Source: JAGOFO01 sp964522105 (GTDB lineage Bacteria; Myxococcota_A; UBA9042; DTJE01). From it: a stretch of DNA of 64,000 nucleotides. This document shows, in pieces, positions 43,897 through 52,433 of the stretch. Below the pieces are notes generated by a model, which was not told the DNA's origin, searched no databases, and was given only the letters and a program-made list of their open reading frames with translations. The DNA is taken from NCBI GenBank assembly GCA_964522105.1, contig CAZFVA010000008.1:51814-115813 (forward strand). Reading direction: 5' to 3'. Position 1 is the stretch's first letter. Every line of letters starts with the position of its first letter. The translations under genes and the position numbers were made by a program.

Positions 43897-44451
43897 CTAT
43901 TTCCGTTTGCCGGTCTTTGCAGGCTTCTGACCCTGTTTCTTATCCTGTTTCAGAAGCAACTTCGCCTGATCAATCCAGGCCGTCAGATTTTCAGCATCCG
44001 GCAATTTTCCCAGTATCGACTGTGTCTTATTAACATCCTTAATCTTTCCGGCCATGACCTCGGGACTGAATTTCACCAGTTCCTTCAAATTCGCTGCACC
44101 TGCCAGAGTCATGGCGCGTGCGACCTTGGGGCCGACACCATCAAGTCTTAACAAATCACAAAAATCACGCCAGGTACCAACCTGAGCTACAGATACCCCG
44201 GCCTTGCGCGCCAGAGCCTTCACATCCTTCGCGGTTGCCGTCTTCTGCAGCAGGTCCGCAGTCGTATCAATTCCGGCTGAAGCCAGAACAACCGCAGTCG
44301 CGTCATCAACAAGCCCTGTCGAATCAATGCCGTAATGACTGGCCAATGCAAACGCCGGGAAAATGACTGCAGAAGCAAGGACCAGCAGTCCGGCCGACAT
44401 CACTGAAAACGCTTTGTCCGTTATTGCTCTGAAGGTGTACCGGGTCATCAT
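43897..44451 (-). CDS. Exported DUF4332-like helix-hairpin-helix protein
   Basis: 184 residues, GGAGTGG before a double ATG. An N-terminal hydrophobic segment (~15-37, 'LLVLASAVIFPAFALA') looks like a signal peptide or anchor. The rest fits DUF4332: 'LASAGIDTTADLLQKTATAKDVKALARKAGVSVAQVGTWRDFCDLLRLDGVGPKVARAM', i.e. paired helix-hairpin-helix motifs that in cytoplasmic proteins bind DNA. Export would be odd for a DNA-binding fold. The C-terminus is a Lys-rich tail. It follows the two outer-membrane barrel genes by 38 nt. Confidence 0.78.
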   Translation of the reverse strand: MMTRYTFRAITDKAFSVMSAGLLVLASAVIFPAFALASHYGIDSTGLVDDATAVVLASAGIDTTADLLQKTATAKDVKALARKAGVSVAQVGTWRDFCDLLRLDGVGPKVARAMTLAGAANLKELVKFSPEVMAGKIKDVNKTQSILGKLPDAENLTAWIDQAKLLLKQDKKQGQKPAKTGKRK

Positions 44452-44489
44452 TATCCACTCCTGCCAGAACTTTTTAACTTGAGCCCGAA

Positions 44490-45176
44490 TCAGCGGGTGC
44501 GCTGAACCCCGGGAAGGAAGAACGAGATGCCAAACATAAATGTGGGATTCTGGGTCAGCTTCTTTTCGTCATGGCTCGTTAAAGCCCTGGTAACCATGTA
44601 ATCTTTAATATCAAAGTTAAGCGACAGCAAGTCTATCGGGAAGTACCTGAAGCCACCACCGACCAGGACGGCCAGTCCAACCGCAGAGGGAGGATTATCC
44701 CAGTCGTAGTAACTGGCTGTACCGACACCAACGCCTGCTGTGATATGGATATCCGCGTAACCGAGCGCCTTGCCGGCGATGACAATCTTTCCGCCCAGCG
44801 GCACAAACGACATCTTTACCAGGGCAAGCAGTCCAAGGCCAGATCTGGCAACAGTCGTTCCGGCCGGATCTTCGGCGCGTCTGGCTTCACTTTCGATTGA
44901 TTTGGTCAGGCCAGTCTTGAATCCAACACCGCCGTAACCGATTTCCACACCAACCGATGCGAAATCAACGAAGTGGTATTCATATGAAGCAGAAAACACC
45001 AGATCTGTATTGAATTTCTGATCAAGAGTAACGCCGAAAGCAGGTGTCAGCTCGTGACGCCCCTTCCGAAGCATTTTCTGTTGTCTGACCGCCGGAGCGT
45101 CGGCAAGAGTTGCCTCCTGAGCAAACACAACGGCCGGGAAGATAACGACTGCCAGTATCAATGCAAGACGCTTCAT
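44490..45176 (-). CDS. Small outer-membrane beta-barrel protein (second of a pair)
   Basis: 228 residues from the ATG at 45176; a longer frame upstream overlaps the preceding gene. Signal peptide ends 'VVFAQE'. The mature protein alternates hydrophobic and polar residues as in an 8-10 strand barrel ('HELTPAFGVTLDQKFNTDLVFSASYEYHFVDFASVGVEIGYG', 'LGYADIHITAGVGVGTASY'). Layout fits the myxobacterial outer-membrane barrel family (TIGR04565-like), which includes proteins of the GltA/GltB type as inference. Paralogue of the next gene upstream (13 nt away). Role unknown; probably complexes with periplasmic partners. Confidence 0.78.
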   Translation of the reverse strand: MKRLALILAVVIFPAVVFAQEATLADAPAVRQQKMLRKGRHELTPAFGVTLDQKFNTDLVFSASYEYHFVDFASVGVEIGYGGVGFKTGLTKSIESEARRAEDPAGTTVARSGLGLLALVKMSFVPLGGKIVIAGKALGYADIHITAGVGVGTASYYDWDNPPSAVGLAVLVGGGFRYFPIDLLSLNFDIKDYMVTRALTSHDEKKLTQNPTFMFGISFFLPGVQRTR

Positions 45177-45189
45177 TACTCGGCCCCCA

Positions 45190-45861
45190 TCACTTCGGGT
45201 GTACGTACTTGTGCGTGAACGGAATAAATACGCCCAACCCGAGGGTGAATACGAAGTTGTTAACAAAACTATCTTCGAGCGCGTAATTTTCCATGTACAT
45301 GTAATCACGGACTTCGGCATTAATCGTCAACCAGCTGGTTACGGCGAGTCTGATCCCGCCGCCGATATTGCCGCTCGCGTGATAATTGCCAAACAAAGTC
45401 TTGGCTGCGCCGACGCCGGCCGTCACATACAGATCCCAGAAAGCGGGGCGGCCATACTGACCAAGCCACAGGAATTTACCGCTGACCGGGACAAATGAGA
45501 CGTGAGCGCCCACATAAAAGTCCATCAACCGCTTTTCTGGATATACAGAATAGTCGTCACCAAGCTTTTCCGCCAGCTTGGTGGACCAGCCGAAATACTT
45601 GATGTAATCGGCACCGACAGCGACCCATTCTTTGATATGAAACCTTAGTTGAACCCCGGCACCGACGTGCTGGGTAAGCGTTTCATTAAGCGGGAGATTG
45701 AACGTTGGTTCAATCTCGAGCCTCATCGCCTTGATAAAAGGCCTCTGCTGAACGACCCGGATAGTGTCCCCTTTGTCGAGGGGCTTCTCCTGGGCGAAGG
45801 CAGATAGACCATTCAGTACAAGGAAAGCTAAGACAACAATTCCGAAAACCCTTGTTCTCAT
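45190..45861 (-). CDS. Small outer-membrane beta-barrel protein (first of a pair)
   Basis: 223 residues from the ATG at 45861 (GGGGG before it). Signal peptide ends 'LSAFAQE'. Barrel-like strands: 'AMRLEIEPTFNLPLNETLTQHVGAGVQLRFHIKEWVAVGADY', 'FYVGAHVSFVPVSGKFLW', 'WDLYVTAGVGAAKTLFGNY'. It shares with its neighbour the order 'xxVSFVPxxGK...DxxxTAGVGxxxxxY', showing common descent. It has its own promoter (45957-45985) and lies 175 nt downstream of the AgmX/GltJ-like gene. Confidence 0.78.
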   Translation of the reverse strand: MRTRVFGIVVLAFLVLNGLSAFAQEKPLDKGDTIRVVQQRPFIKAMRLEIEPTFNLPLNETLTQHVGAGVQLRFHIKEWVAVGADYIKYFGWSTKLAEKLGDDYSVYPEKRLMDFYVGAHVSFVPVSGKFLWLGQYGRPAFWDLYVTAGVGAAKTLFGNYHASGNIGGGIRLAVTSWLTINAEVRDYMYMENYALEDSFVNNFVFTLGLGVFIPFTHKYVHPK

Positions 45862-45956
45862 TGGGCCCCCACTGGACACACCGCCATCGGCCGTCTTGAC
45901 GGAGAATTCCAGAAAGCTCCTGCGTATACGGCACGCCGCAAGGTCCGATGCCCTGC

Positions 45957-45985
45957 AATGTAACCGGCAATAGAGTCAACGTCAA
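45957..45985 (-). promoter_or_regulatory. Putative promoter for the outer-membrane barrel operon
   Basis: Minus strand: TTGACG (45985-45980), 17-nt spacer, TACATT (45962-45957). It would drive barrel 1, barrel 2, the DUF4332 gene and possibly hutI and ddl, whose gaps are 13-39 nt. Confidence 0.5.
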
Positions 45986-46036
45986 TAACAAAGGTATATG
46001 TGTGCAGGTAGCGCCGCTTATTATGCGGTGATCGCC

Positions 46037-47533
46037 TTACCTGACAGACACCGTATATGGGACCTTCATATTTGGTCCGCTGAACTTATCAAATGTAACT
46101 GCCCGCAGAGCACCTTCAAGGCATCCCCTGGATGCTGCTGCACCGGAGAGAGAAACCCCGGCAACTTTTCCGGAACCCTCAATCTCGACTTTGGCCTGCG
46201 CCTTGAACGGCAGCTCCTCGCCGGCGTCCACGACACAGCTTCTGAATGCGTCCTTCTTCTTCGAGAATGAACCGGAAACCTGGGCAACCGTCAGTCTTTC
46301 CGGAAGGCCGGATCCGCTGGAAGCCACCGCTTTTTCTTCCTTGTCGGCCCCGCCTTTTCCCTTATGAAGCTGGGCCAGCAGTGAAGAAGCATCATTGCCA
46401 CCGGGGACCGGGGCCTGCTTGACGACTGCCTTTTCTTCAGACTTCGCCTTCGCGGAATCAGACTCGCCCTGCTTTTCAGCTTTTGCCTGTTCTTTAGCTG
46501 CCTTCGCTTCCTTTAGTTCCTTCGCCAGTTCCTTTGCAGCCTTCGCATCGGCTTTGATTTCCTTCGCGGTCCTGGTATCCGGTTTATCTGCCTTCTGCTT
46601 TTCATCCTGCTCAACGGCCACTTCAACCTTGCCTGATTCAACGGCCTTGTTTTCAACTGCCGGTTCTGCCTGCTGCGCGGGGGCTGCCTGATCTGCCGCC
46701 TTTTCCTGCGCCGGCGGCTGCACTGCCGCCTGACCTGCAGCATTTTCCGCCACAGCCCCAGCCGCAGGTGCCGACACGATCTTTTTGTCAGATTTCGAAA
46801 TCATCTGCGTGGCAACAAATCCCCCGACTCCAACCAGGACCAGAGCAGCCACAGCAATAATTGCCGAAAGAACGCGGCGACGTGCCTTCTTCTTTCTGGC
46901 CAGAACATCAGCAACCCTTTGAACGTCAGTCTCGTCAAAGGAGATCATGCCTATTCCGGAAGCGCTGTATGCCGACGAAGCCGACCGCACGGGCGCAGGT
47001 TCTTCGTCAAGCGGACGGACATCAACAACATCGGATTCCTTTATGACAGTCGCGCCCCGGGTCGCTTTCCGCTGCTTGTAGTCATCCAGCGAAAACAACA
47101 CCGAAGTTTCGCGGCGCTGCCAGACCATGCCGTCATCGCCTTCCACAGCGCCCTGACCTGAACCGGCGGCAGGTGCTGCAGCGGCAAAACAGCCCGCAAA
47201 ATCAGCAATATCAGAGACCTTCGTCCAGCTTTCAAAACCCTGTCGCCAGACAAAACCGGCAGCCTGAATCTCGCCGGCAGATATCATTTTTTTGACAGCT
47301 TCGGCATCAAACGGCCCTTTTCTTTCGCGACCGAAAGCAACGTACCATTGAGTAGCCGCCTGACCTGCTGATGGAGCGGCTGCCGCGCCGGACGTGACTT
47401 TGTCACCGTTCCGACTGACACTGACCGCACTGCCGCACTGTCCACAAACCGTCTCGAACGGCTCGTTTCCGGCTGGCATATCGCCCTTAGTCAATTCCCA
47501 TGAATTGCTGCATTTAGTACAGGTAACCTTCAT
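46037..47533 (-). CDS. AgmX/GltJ-like protein: zinc ribbon, GYF, membrane span, TonB-type C-terminal domain
   Basis: 498 residues from the ATG at 47533, with GGAGG upstream. Order: cytoplasmic MJ0042-type zinc ribbon (C5-x2-C8, C30-x2-C33); GYF_2 domain 63-112 ('WYVAFGRERKGPFDAEAV', 'WRQGFESW'); motif 'ETSVLFSLDDY' ~142-152; one membrane helix ~221-243 after an Arg/Lys patch; long Ala/Lys/Glu-rich periplasmic spacer; C-terminal ~88 residues of AgmX/PglI type with two Cys. In Myxococcus the homologous GltJ links cytoplasmic MglA/AglZ to the envelope gliding complex. Next to two outer-membrane barrels here, a trans-envelope machine is a fair inference, but motility is not proven. Confidence 0.85.
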   Translation of the reverse strand: MKVTCTKCSNSWELTKGDMPAGNEPFETVCGQCGSAVSVSRNGDKVTSGAAAAPSAGQAATQWYVAFGRERKGPFDAEAVKKMISAGEIQAAGFVWRQGFESWTKVSDIADFAGCFAAAAPAAGSGQGAVEGDDGMVWQRRETSVLFSLDDYKQRKATRGATVIKESDVVDVRPLDEEPAPVRSASSAYSASGIGMISFDETDVQRVADVLARKKKARRRVLSAIIAVAALVLVGVGGFVATQMISKSDKKIVSAPAAGAVAENAAGQAAVQPPAQEKAADQAAPAQQAEPAVENKAVESGKVEVAVEQDEKQKADKPDTRTAKEIKADAKAAKELAKELKEAKAAKEQAKAEKQGESDSAKAKSEEKAVVKQAPVPGGNDASSLLAQLHKGKGGADKEEKAVASSGSGLPERLTVAQVSGSFSKKKDAFRSCVVDAGEELPFKAQAKVEIEGSGKVAGVSLSGAAASRGCLEGALRAVTFDKFSGPNMKVPYTVSVR

Positions 47534-47593
47534 CTCGTGCCTCCGCAGCCCTGTTGGCGACCGTGATTCAATAGAAACAAAAACACGGGCAAT

Positions 47594-47599
47594 ATTATA
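47594..47599 (-). promoter_or_regulatory. Putative -10 box for the AgmX/GltJ-like gene
   Basis: Consensus TATAAT on the minus strand, about 60 nt before the start at 47533; the -35 region (ATACCC at 17 nt) is poor. Confidence 0.35.
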
Positions 47600-47649
47600 T
47601 CCAAACAAATTCTTTTGGGTATCAGTTTAAGTACATGCAAATACGTGTT

Positions 47650-49134
47650 TCAGTCTATTAATTGCGGAGGCCACGCCTCGCAGATTTCCCGCAGCGCAAA
47701 TTTCCGGTATACAGCCGCACGCCGCTGATACTGGTTAAACAGCAACGGCACCAGACTGTCGCAGAAATCCAGAATCCGGCCGGCCTCCTTCCCCGCAAAC
47801 GGCCTCAAAGCCCTGCCCAGAAGTTGCGTTGTTCTGGCTGTGTTACCGTTGGGAATCGTGATTACAACAGTGTCAATCGCGGGCAGATCAAAACCTTCAC
47901 CGACAAGGGAACTTGTTGATATCAACACCTTGACCAGGCCGGCTGAAAAATCAGAAATCATGCCGGTTCGTTCAGCGGCCGGTACCGAGCCTGTCAAAAC
48001 GATCGACTGGATACCCAGGGATTCAAGCGCGGCGGCCATCGTGTGGCAGTGGTCCACACGTTCAGAAAGCACCAGAGTCCTGTCGCCCCTGTGCCGCGCA
48101 ATCGCATCGGCAACCAGGCCATTCCTTTCCCGGTTAACCGAGATTCTGGTAACAAGTTTTCCGTAGTCCTTTGTATATTTTGTTTTGAACCCGGTATCGA
48201 CACGAATCATTTCAACTGGCGTGATGTTGCCGGAGCGCATCAGATTTTTTGCGTTCACCCGGGCAATCACCGGTCCGACAATATCAAACAGCACCGGATG
48301 AAGACGATCTTTCCGGGTCGGGGTTGCCGTCAGGCCGAACCGGTATCTGGCCGGAAAAGCAGCAACAATTCCCTTGAATGACTCAGCCGGGCAATGGTGC
48401 GCCTCGTCCAGAATCACCATCCCGAACGAACCGGCCAGCTCGCGCAGATCCCTTCTGGCAAGCGTCTGAACCATCGCCACTGTAATGTCGCCATACTCGT
48501 TCCTGCCGCCGCCTATGATTCCGGGCTCCACCCCCAGAAATCCCCGAATGGCGGCGGCCGTCTGCTCCATAAGTACAGCCGTATGGACGATGAACAACGT
48601 GTTCATGCCTGTTTCCGCAATCAGACCGCAGGCAATCACCGTCTTGCCACTTCCAGTCGGGGCCTGAATCACACCCTGCCGGGCCGCGACCGCCGTCTTG
48701 ACCGCCAGCGCCTGATAGTCACGCAGCTCGGCCTTCAACGTGAACCGATCGGGACCGACCGCAATCGTCCGGTCTTGAAATTCAACAGTACATTCAGGCC
48801 AGTGCTGCGTGATTATGGCGCACACATCAGGCTCGGCACCCCTCGGAAGAATCCAGGTTCCATCGGGACCGACATCGAACAGCGAAATCTGTTTTGGAAT
48901 GTGGCGGCAAGGTCTTCGGTACCGCCTGGCATCGCCATAGACAGGATTATCCCTGACAAACCTTTCTACAAAGGCAGCCTTGATGGCATCTCGATTTTCA
49001 TCGGGAATCACTTCCCCGGGTCGCTCCAGCAGAAGCCTGCTGTCCCTTATAAAGGTTACTGTCGCGGTGGCTGTCGCGCTTATCAACGTTGCAAAACCCC
49101 TCAATCCCGGAACCACAGATTCAAAATGATACAT
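47650..49134 (-). CDS. SF2 DEAD/DEAH-type helicase (XPB/ResIII-like)
   Basis: 494 residues. Helicase motifs: Q/I 'LRDYQALAVKTAVAARQGVIQAPTGSGKTVIA', Ia 'LFIVHTAVLMEQ', II 'VILDEAHHC', III 'FGLTATPTR', IV-V 'VLSERVDHC' and 'VLISTSSLVGEGFDLPAIDTVV', VI 'QLLGRALRP'. An N-terminal ~125-residue domain precedes the motor, with 'RRYRRPCRHIPKQISLF'. It resembles the single-protein XPB-like/ResIII helicases found in phages and bacteria that act in DNA repair or branch processing. It has no nuclease or methylase partner here. The ribosome site (GAAAG) is weak. It may be followed directly by the AgmX/GltJ-like gene. Confidence 0.88.
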   Translation of the reverse strand: MYHFESVVPGLRGFATLISATATATVTFIRDSRLLLERPGEVIPDENRDAIKAAFVERFVRDNPVYGDARRYRRPCRHIPKQISLFDVGPDGTWILPRGAEPDVCAIITQHWPECTVEFQDRTIAVGPDRFTLKAELRDYQALAVKTAVAARQGVIQAPTGSGKTVIACGLIAETGMNTLFIVHTAVLMEQTAAAIRGFLGVEPGIIGGGRNEYGDITVAMVQTLARRDLRELAGSFGMVILDEAHHCPAESFKGIVAAFPARYRFGLTATPTRKDRLHPVLFDIVGPVIARVNAKNLMRSGNITPVEMIRVDTGFKTKYTKDYGKLVTRISVNRERNGLVADAIARHRGDRTLVLSERVDHCHTMAAALESLGIQSIVLTGSVPAAERTGMISDFSAGLVKVLISTSSLVGEGFDLPAIDTVVITIPNGNTARTTQLLGRALRPFAGKEAGRILDFCDSLVPLLFNQYQRRAAVYRKFALREICEAWPPQLID

Positions 49135-49286
49135 CTTTCAGACAATTTCAGGCGCGTACCCGGTTCATAACTTGTGCGGTCAGCCATAAACAGTTGTACA
49201 ATTACAGTGCGGCGCGGTCGGCTGTCAGCATCCGACCGCTGAATCATAGTGAATTCAGGGACCTGCTGATCTGGCATGGAGATGCG

Positions 49287-50141
49287 ATGACAGACGCCAA
49301 CAATGCCATAGAAAAACGACACGAACCAAGACTTCCATTCCCGATGAGGGCAGTGCCCCTTATTTCCGGCAGTTCACCATGGAAAGTAATTGATGTATCA
49401 CCGGGCGGTGCCGGACTGATCGGTGACGCTTCGGCACGCAAAGGCGACATTCTTACGACCAGACTGACCGCACCTTTTCTGGAAAGACCGGGGGCGACCG
49501 TCGAGATCATCGCGACCCTTCAAGTTATCCGGTACATCTATTCCGAATCGAATGAAATAATTGGTCTTGGTGCTGCATGGCTTGGCCTTGTGGCACGCGG
49601 CCCCGGCTCTGCACTGCGCGATTTTCTGCGTGGAATTCTTTGCATTTCAGACGGTTACATACGAAGCCTGTCCGATGAAAACACGTGGGAATACACTTTC
49701 GCCCGTGCTTCCAGGCCACCTGCGCCACCCGAAACGCCGGCTCAGGAAAGCACGCTTATTCCGACCGGTGTCGGCAGGTCACCGCAGGACAATGAAAGGG
49801 CGCCGCGACTTACCACATCCATCCACGTCATGTTTCCGGTAACTTTCGTGACAGACAAGGCGAAAGGCTCTGGATTTGCAGTTAAAGTCATGGACCACGC
49901 AATGCGGATCGCGACGCTGGACGTCCCGCCCGCGCCATACATGCGCATAACGACAGGCATCAAGATTGGCGAACAGGTACTTGAACTTGCCGGCACGGTC
50001 GGGAACGTGAAGAGTGCCGCCAATCCAGGTTCAGAAAGCCGTTTCGACGTTCAGTTATCACTTGGTAACAACCCGAATCATCTGACGGCGTACCGCAAAC
50101 ATATTGAAAAGCTTTCAGCTTCATCGGGAATGCAGTCGTAG
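49287..50141 (+). CDS. PilZ-domain protein with second PilZ-like domain
   Basis: 284 residues from the ATG at 49287, five bases after GGAG; the frame is open further upstream but overlaps the divergent helicase gene. The first domain has both c-di-GMP contacts: RxxxR ('EKRHEPRLPF') near residue 10 and DxSxxG ('KVIDVSPGGAGLIGD'), as in ligand-binding PilZ proteins. The second half (~170-270) looks like another PilZ-type barrel without these residues. It is a likely c-di-GMP effector in the cytoplasm. The next gene, 22 nt on, is an HD-GYP protein, so signal reading and removal may be linked. Confidence 0.83.
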   Translation: MTDANNAIEKRHEPRLPFPMRAVPLISGSSPWKVIDVSPGGAGLIGDASARKGDILTTRLTAPFLERPGATVEIIATLQVIRYIYSESNEIIGLGAAWLGLVARGPGSALRDFLRGILCISDGYIRSLSDENTWEYTFARASRPPAPPETPAQESTLIPTGVGRSPQDNERAPRLTTSIHVMFPVTFVTDKAKGSGFAVKVMDHAMRIATLDVPPAPYMRITTGIKIGEQVLELAGTVGNVKSAANPGSESRFDVQLSLGNNPNHLTAYRKHIEKLSASSGMQS

Positions 50142-50163
50142 CTCACTTCACGCGGGAGAGTTG

Positions 50164-51309
50164 ATGCTCGAAGATGCCAGAAACCTTATCCTGATTGTCA
50201 ATAATCACGCCGACGAAGGTTCCGGCAATTCCATGGAAGGGCCCGCCGTCGACATTGAAGGCCTGAGCAACTTCCTGAGCACCAGTCACGACGTAATATC
50301 ATGCACCGATTTCGACCGGGCTGTAAGGTTGGCCGAGGGCGAACATCCTGACATTATTCTACTTTGCTATCCGTCACCGTTCACGCCAGTCCTGGAAAAA
50401 TGCTATCAGCTTTCATCAAATCCGCTGACGTCAGAAATTCCAATAATCATTCTGGCGATTGCAGACGCACCGGAAGACAGGACAAGCGCCTTTGACGCCG
50501 GGGCTGCCGATTTTATCCCGATACCGTTTGACAGGCGTGAAGTCAGCATCAGGGTTAATCTGCACCTGCACCACAGCAGATCGACCGAGTTCATCCTTAA
50601 ACAGAACGAGAGCCTTGAAGATCGGATGCGCGAAAGGACTTATGAACTGGAAAGCGCCCTTTCAAGGCTGGACAAGACAGCTTTTGAAGTAATCCTGCGC
50701 CTGGCCAAGGCTGCAGAACTTCGTGACAACGACACTGGAAGGCACATTCTTCGCGTCAGTCGCCTTGCAAAACTGCTGGCGTCGAGCCTCGGCCTTTCAG
50801 AGTCCCGGGTCAGAAACATCTACCTTGCCGCGCCAATGCACGATGTCGGCAAAATTGGCATCCCTGACGGCATCCTTCTGAAACCCGGGCCGCTGACCGT
50901 GGCAGAAATGGAACACATGAAAAAGCACACGACGATTGGTGCCCGAATCCTCGAGGGCTCACTGTCGCGCGAAGTCAATCTTGCCGAAACGATTGCATTA
51001 ACCCACCACGAAAAATGGGACGGTTCCGGTTATCCATTTGGCCTGAAAGGTACCGAAATCCCGATTGAAGGCCGCATTCTGGCCGTGGCAGACGTGTTCG
51101 ACGCGCTTACCAGCAAACGCCCTTACAAGGCTGCCTGTTCGATTGAAGATGCTGTGTCAATCATCGTTGCCGAACGCGGCAGGCATTTTGATCCGGACCT
51201 GGTAGATACGTTCATGACCGAAGCGGAAAACATGATATCCGTCATCATCCAGTATTCTGACGAAACCGGCACGTCCAACGAATTCAACCTGATTGAAGAA
51301 TTCGCATGA
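50164..51309 (+). CDS. HD-GYP phosphodiesterase with degenerate receiver domain
   Basis: 381 residues from the ATG at 50164 (GGGAGAG upstream). Residues ~5-125 have a receiver fold, but the phospho-acceptor Asp is Cys68 ('IILLCYPSP'), the acidic pair is Asn-Asn ('LIVNNHAD') and the conserved Lys is Ile120 ('FIPIPF'). A coiled linker (~150-170) leads to an HD-GYP domain with 'MHDVGKIGIPD' (HD at 226-227) and 'HHEKWDGSGYP' (281-291). The catalytic part looks intact and should degrade c-di-GMP; control by phosphorylation looks lost. Operon with the PilZ gene. Confidence 0.9.
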   Translation: MLEDARNLILIVNNHADEGSGNSMEGPAVDIEGLSNFLSTSHDVISCTDFDRAVRLAEGEHPDIILLCYPSPFTPVLEKCYQLSSNPLTSEIPIIILAIADAPEDRTSAFDAGAADFIPIPFDRREVSIRVNLHLHHSRSTEFILKQNESLEDRMRERTYELESALSRLDKTAFEVILRLAKAAELRDNDTGRHILRVSRLAKLLASSLGLSESRVRNIYLAAPMHDVGKIGIPDGILLKPGPLTVAEMEHMKKHTTIGARILEGSLSREVNLAETIALTHHEKWDGSGYPFGLKGTEIPIEGRILAVADVFDALTSKRPYKAACSIEDAVSIIVAERGRHFDPDLVDTFMTEAENMISVIIQYSDETGTSNEFNLIEEFA

Positions 51310-51348
51310 CAATTTGAATAAATAGCGGGGATCAGACCCCTGTCAGTG

Positions 51349-51376
51349 TTGACTGGGATCATCCATGTGCTATCTT
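51349..51376 (+). promoter_or_regulatory. Putative promoter for the TPR lipoprotein - GT39 operon
   Basis: TTGACT (51349-51354), 16-nt spacer, TATCTT (51371-51376). A small hairpin (GGGG-ATCAGA-CCCC, 51327-51340) lies just upstream, possibly ending the HD-GYP transcript, though without a T run. Confidence 0.55.
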
Positions 51377-51437
51377 TTTGCGGCGTTTGAACTTCGCAAG
51401 TATTTGCCCGGGTTTATTGCTGCTTGAGGTTTTTATT

Positions 51438-52430
51438 ATGACAGTGAAACGATTTGCCATTGCCTGCATGGCGCTTCTTCTGACTTCCGGCTGCGGCGGG
51501 GACAAAGTTGAAAAAGGCCGGCGACTTATAGACAGCGCCCCGGAAAAGGCGATCGCGCTGTTCCTTGAAGCAGAACAGGAAAAAGGCGAATGTTTTGACT
51601 GCCTGATTTATCTGGGACTGGTTTATGAAAAGACCGGCCGCCTGGAAGAAGCCGTCAGTACTTATGAAAAAGCCCTGACCATGAAGGAAGCCGCCAGCAG
51701 ACCTGAACCGGTTTCAGAACGGCTTCTTACCCTTTATGAAAAGCAGCACGATTCGGCCACAGCCCCGGAAGTCCGCCTGACCACAGCAAAGAAAGCGGCG
51801 GCTATCGAAAAGACTCTTAAAGTGGCGTCACCCTGGGCCAACACCTATCTTTTTGACCTGTGCACCAAAGACATGAAGACCGCAGCAGAAAACGGTAACG
51901 AAAAAGGCGTCAGGACTGCTGCAGAGATTTGCAACGCATTGATGGTACCGGCGGACCGCAAGAACAATTTTGCATCCGAAGCCACGAACGCACTGCAGAA
52001 TGCCTTCGTAAAAAGAATCGGAAGCAAATTCGCTGAAGACCTGGCCGAAGTCCTTGCCGAACGCGGCATCTATAATAAAAAGAAGGACACAATCACGTTC
52101 AAGAACGAATTCGTGATTCCTGACGGCAAAGTCAGCCCCGATTTCAAAGCGGACTCACCTGATTTCACGTCGAACGTCAGAAAAGGCGCGTGCATCCCGC
52201 TGCACAAAATGATTGTTGAAACTATCAAACTGGCTGAACCGCTTCTGGACCTGAAAAGCGTTGATAAGACCAATCTGGACCTGGCGTTTCAGGACTTCTA
52301 CAAAATCGCCCGCGCCGGATTCAGCAGTCCAATCGGCGATGCGCGCAGCCCGGCCGGCCTGCCCTACATGTGCATAATTGAAATGCCACTGAACGAATTT
52401 CTGTCTTCCCTCTTCCGCTTTGCGGAGTAG
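51438..52430 (+). CDS. TPR-containing lipoprotein
   Basis: 330 residues from the ATG at 51438, seven bases after GAGGT. Lipobox 'LLTSGC' (Cys19). Residues ~25-100 hold two TPR-like units ('APEKAIALFLEAEQEKG', 'LGLVYEKTGRLEEAVSTYEKAL'). The remainder is helical, without a recognised motif. It is followed after 3 nt by the GT39-like gene, so all three genes of this run are probably one operon. It may support the membrane glycosyltransferase in the periplasm. Confidence 0.8.
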   Translation: MTVKRFAIACMALLLTSGCGGDKVEKGRRLIDSAPEKAIALFLEAEQEKGECFDCLIYLGLVYEKTGRLEEAVSTYEKALTMKEAASRPEPVSERLLTLYEKQHDSATAPEVRLTTAKKAAAIEKTLKVASPWANTYLFDLCTKDMKTAAENGNEKGVRTAAEICNALMVPADRKNNFASEATNALQNAFVKRIGSKFAEDLAEVLAERGIYNKKKDTITFKNEFVIPDGKVSPDFKADSPDFTSNVRKGACIPLHKMIVETIKLAEPLLDLKSVDKTNLDLAFQDFYKIARAGFSSPIGDARSPAGLPYMCIIEMPLNEFLSSLFRFAE

Positions 52431-52433
52431 TTA

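Noticed and set aside
48394..49170. 258-codon plus-strand frame opposite the helicase gene
   Set aside because: Runs antisense through conserved helicase motifs and lacks any domain.
51327..51340. GGGG-ATCAGA-CCCC hairpin as a full intrinsic terminator
   Set aside because: The stem is four base pairs and no T run follows, so it is noted only in passing.
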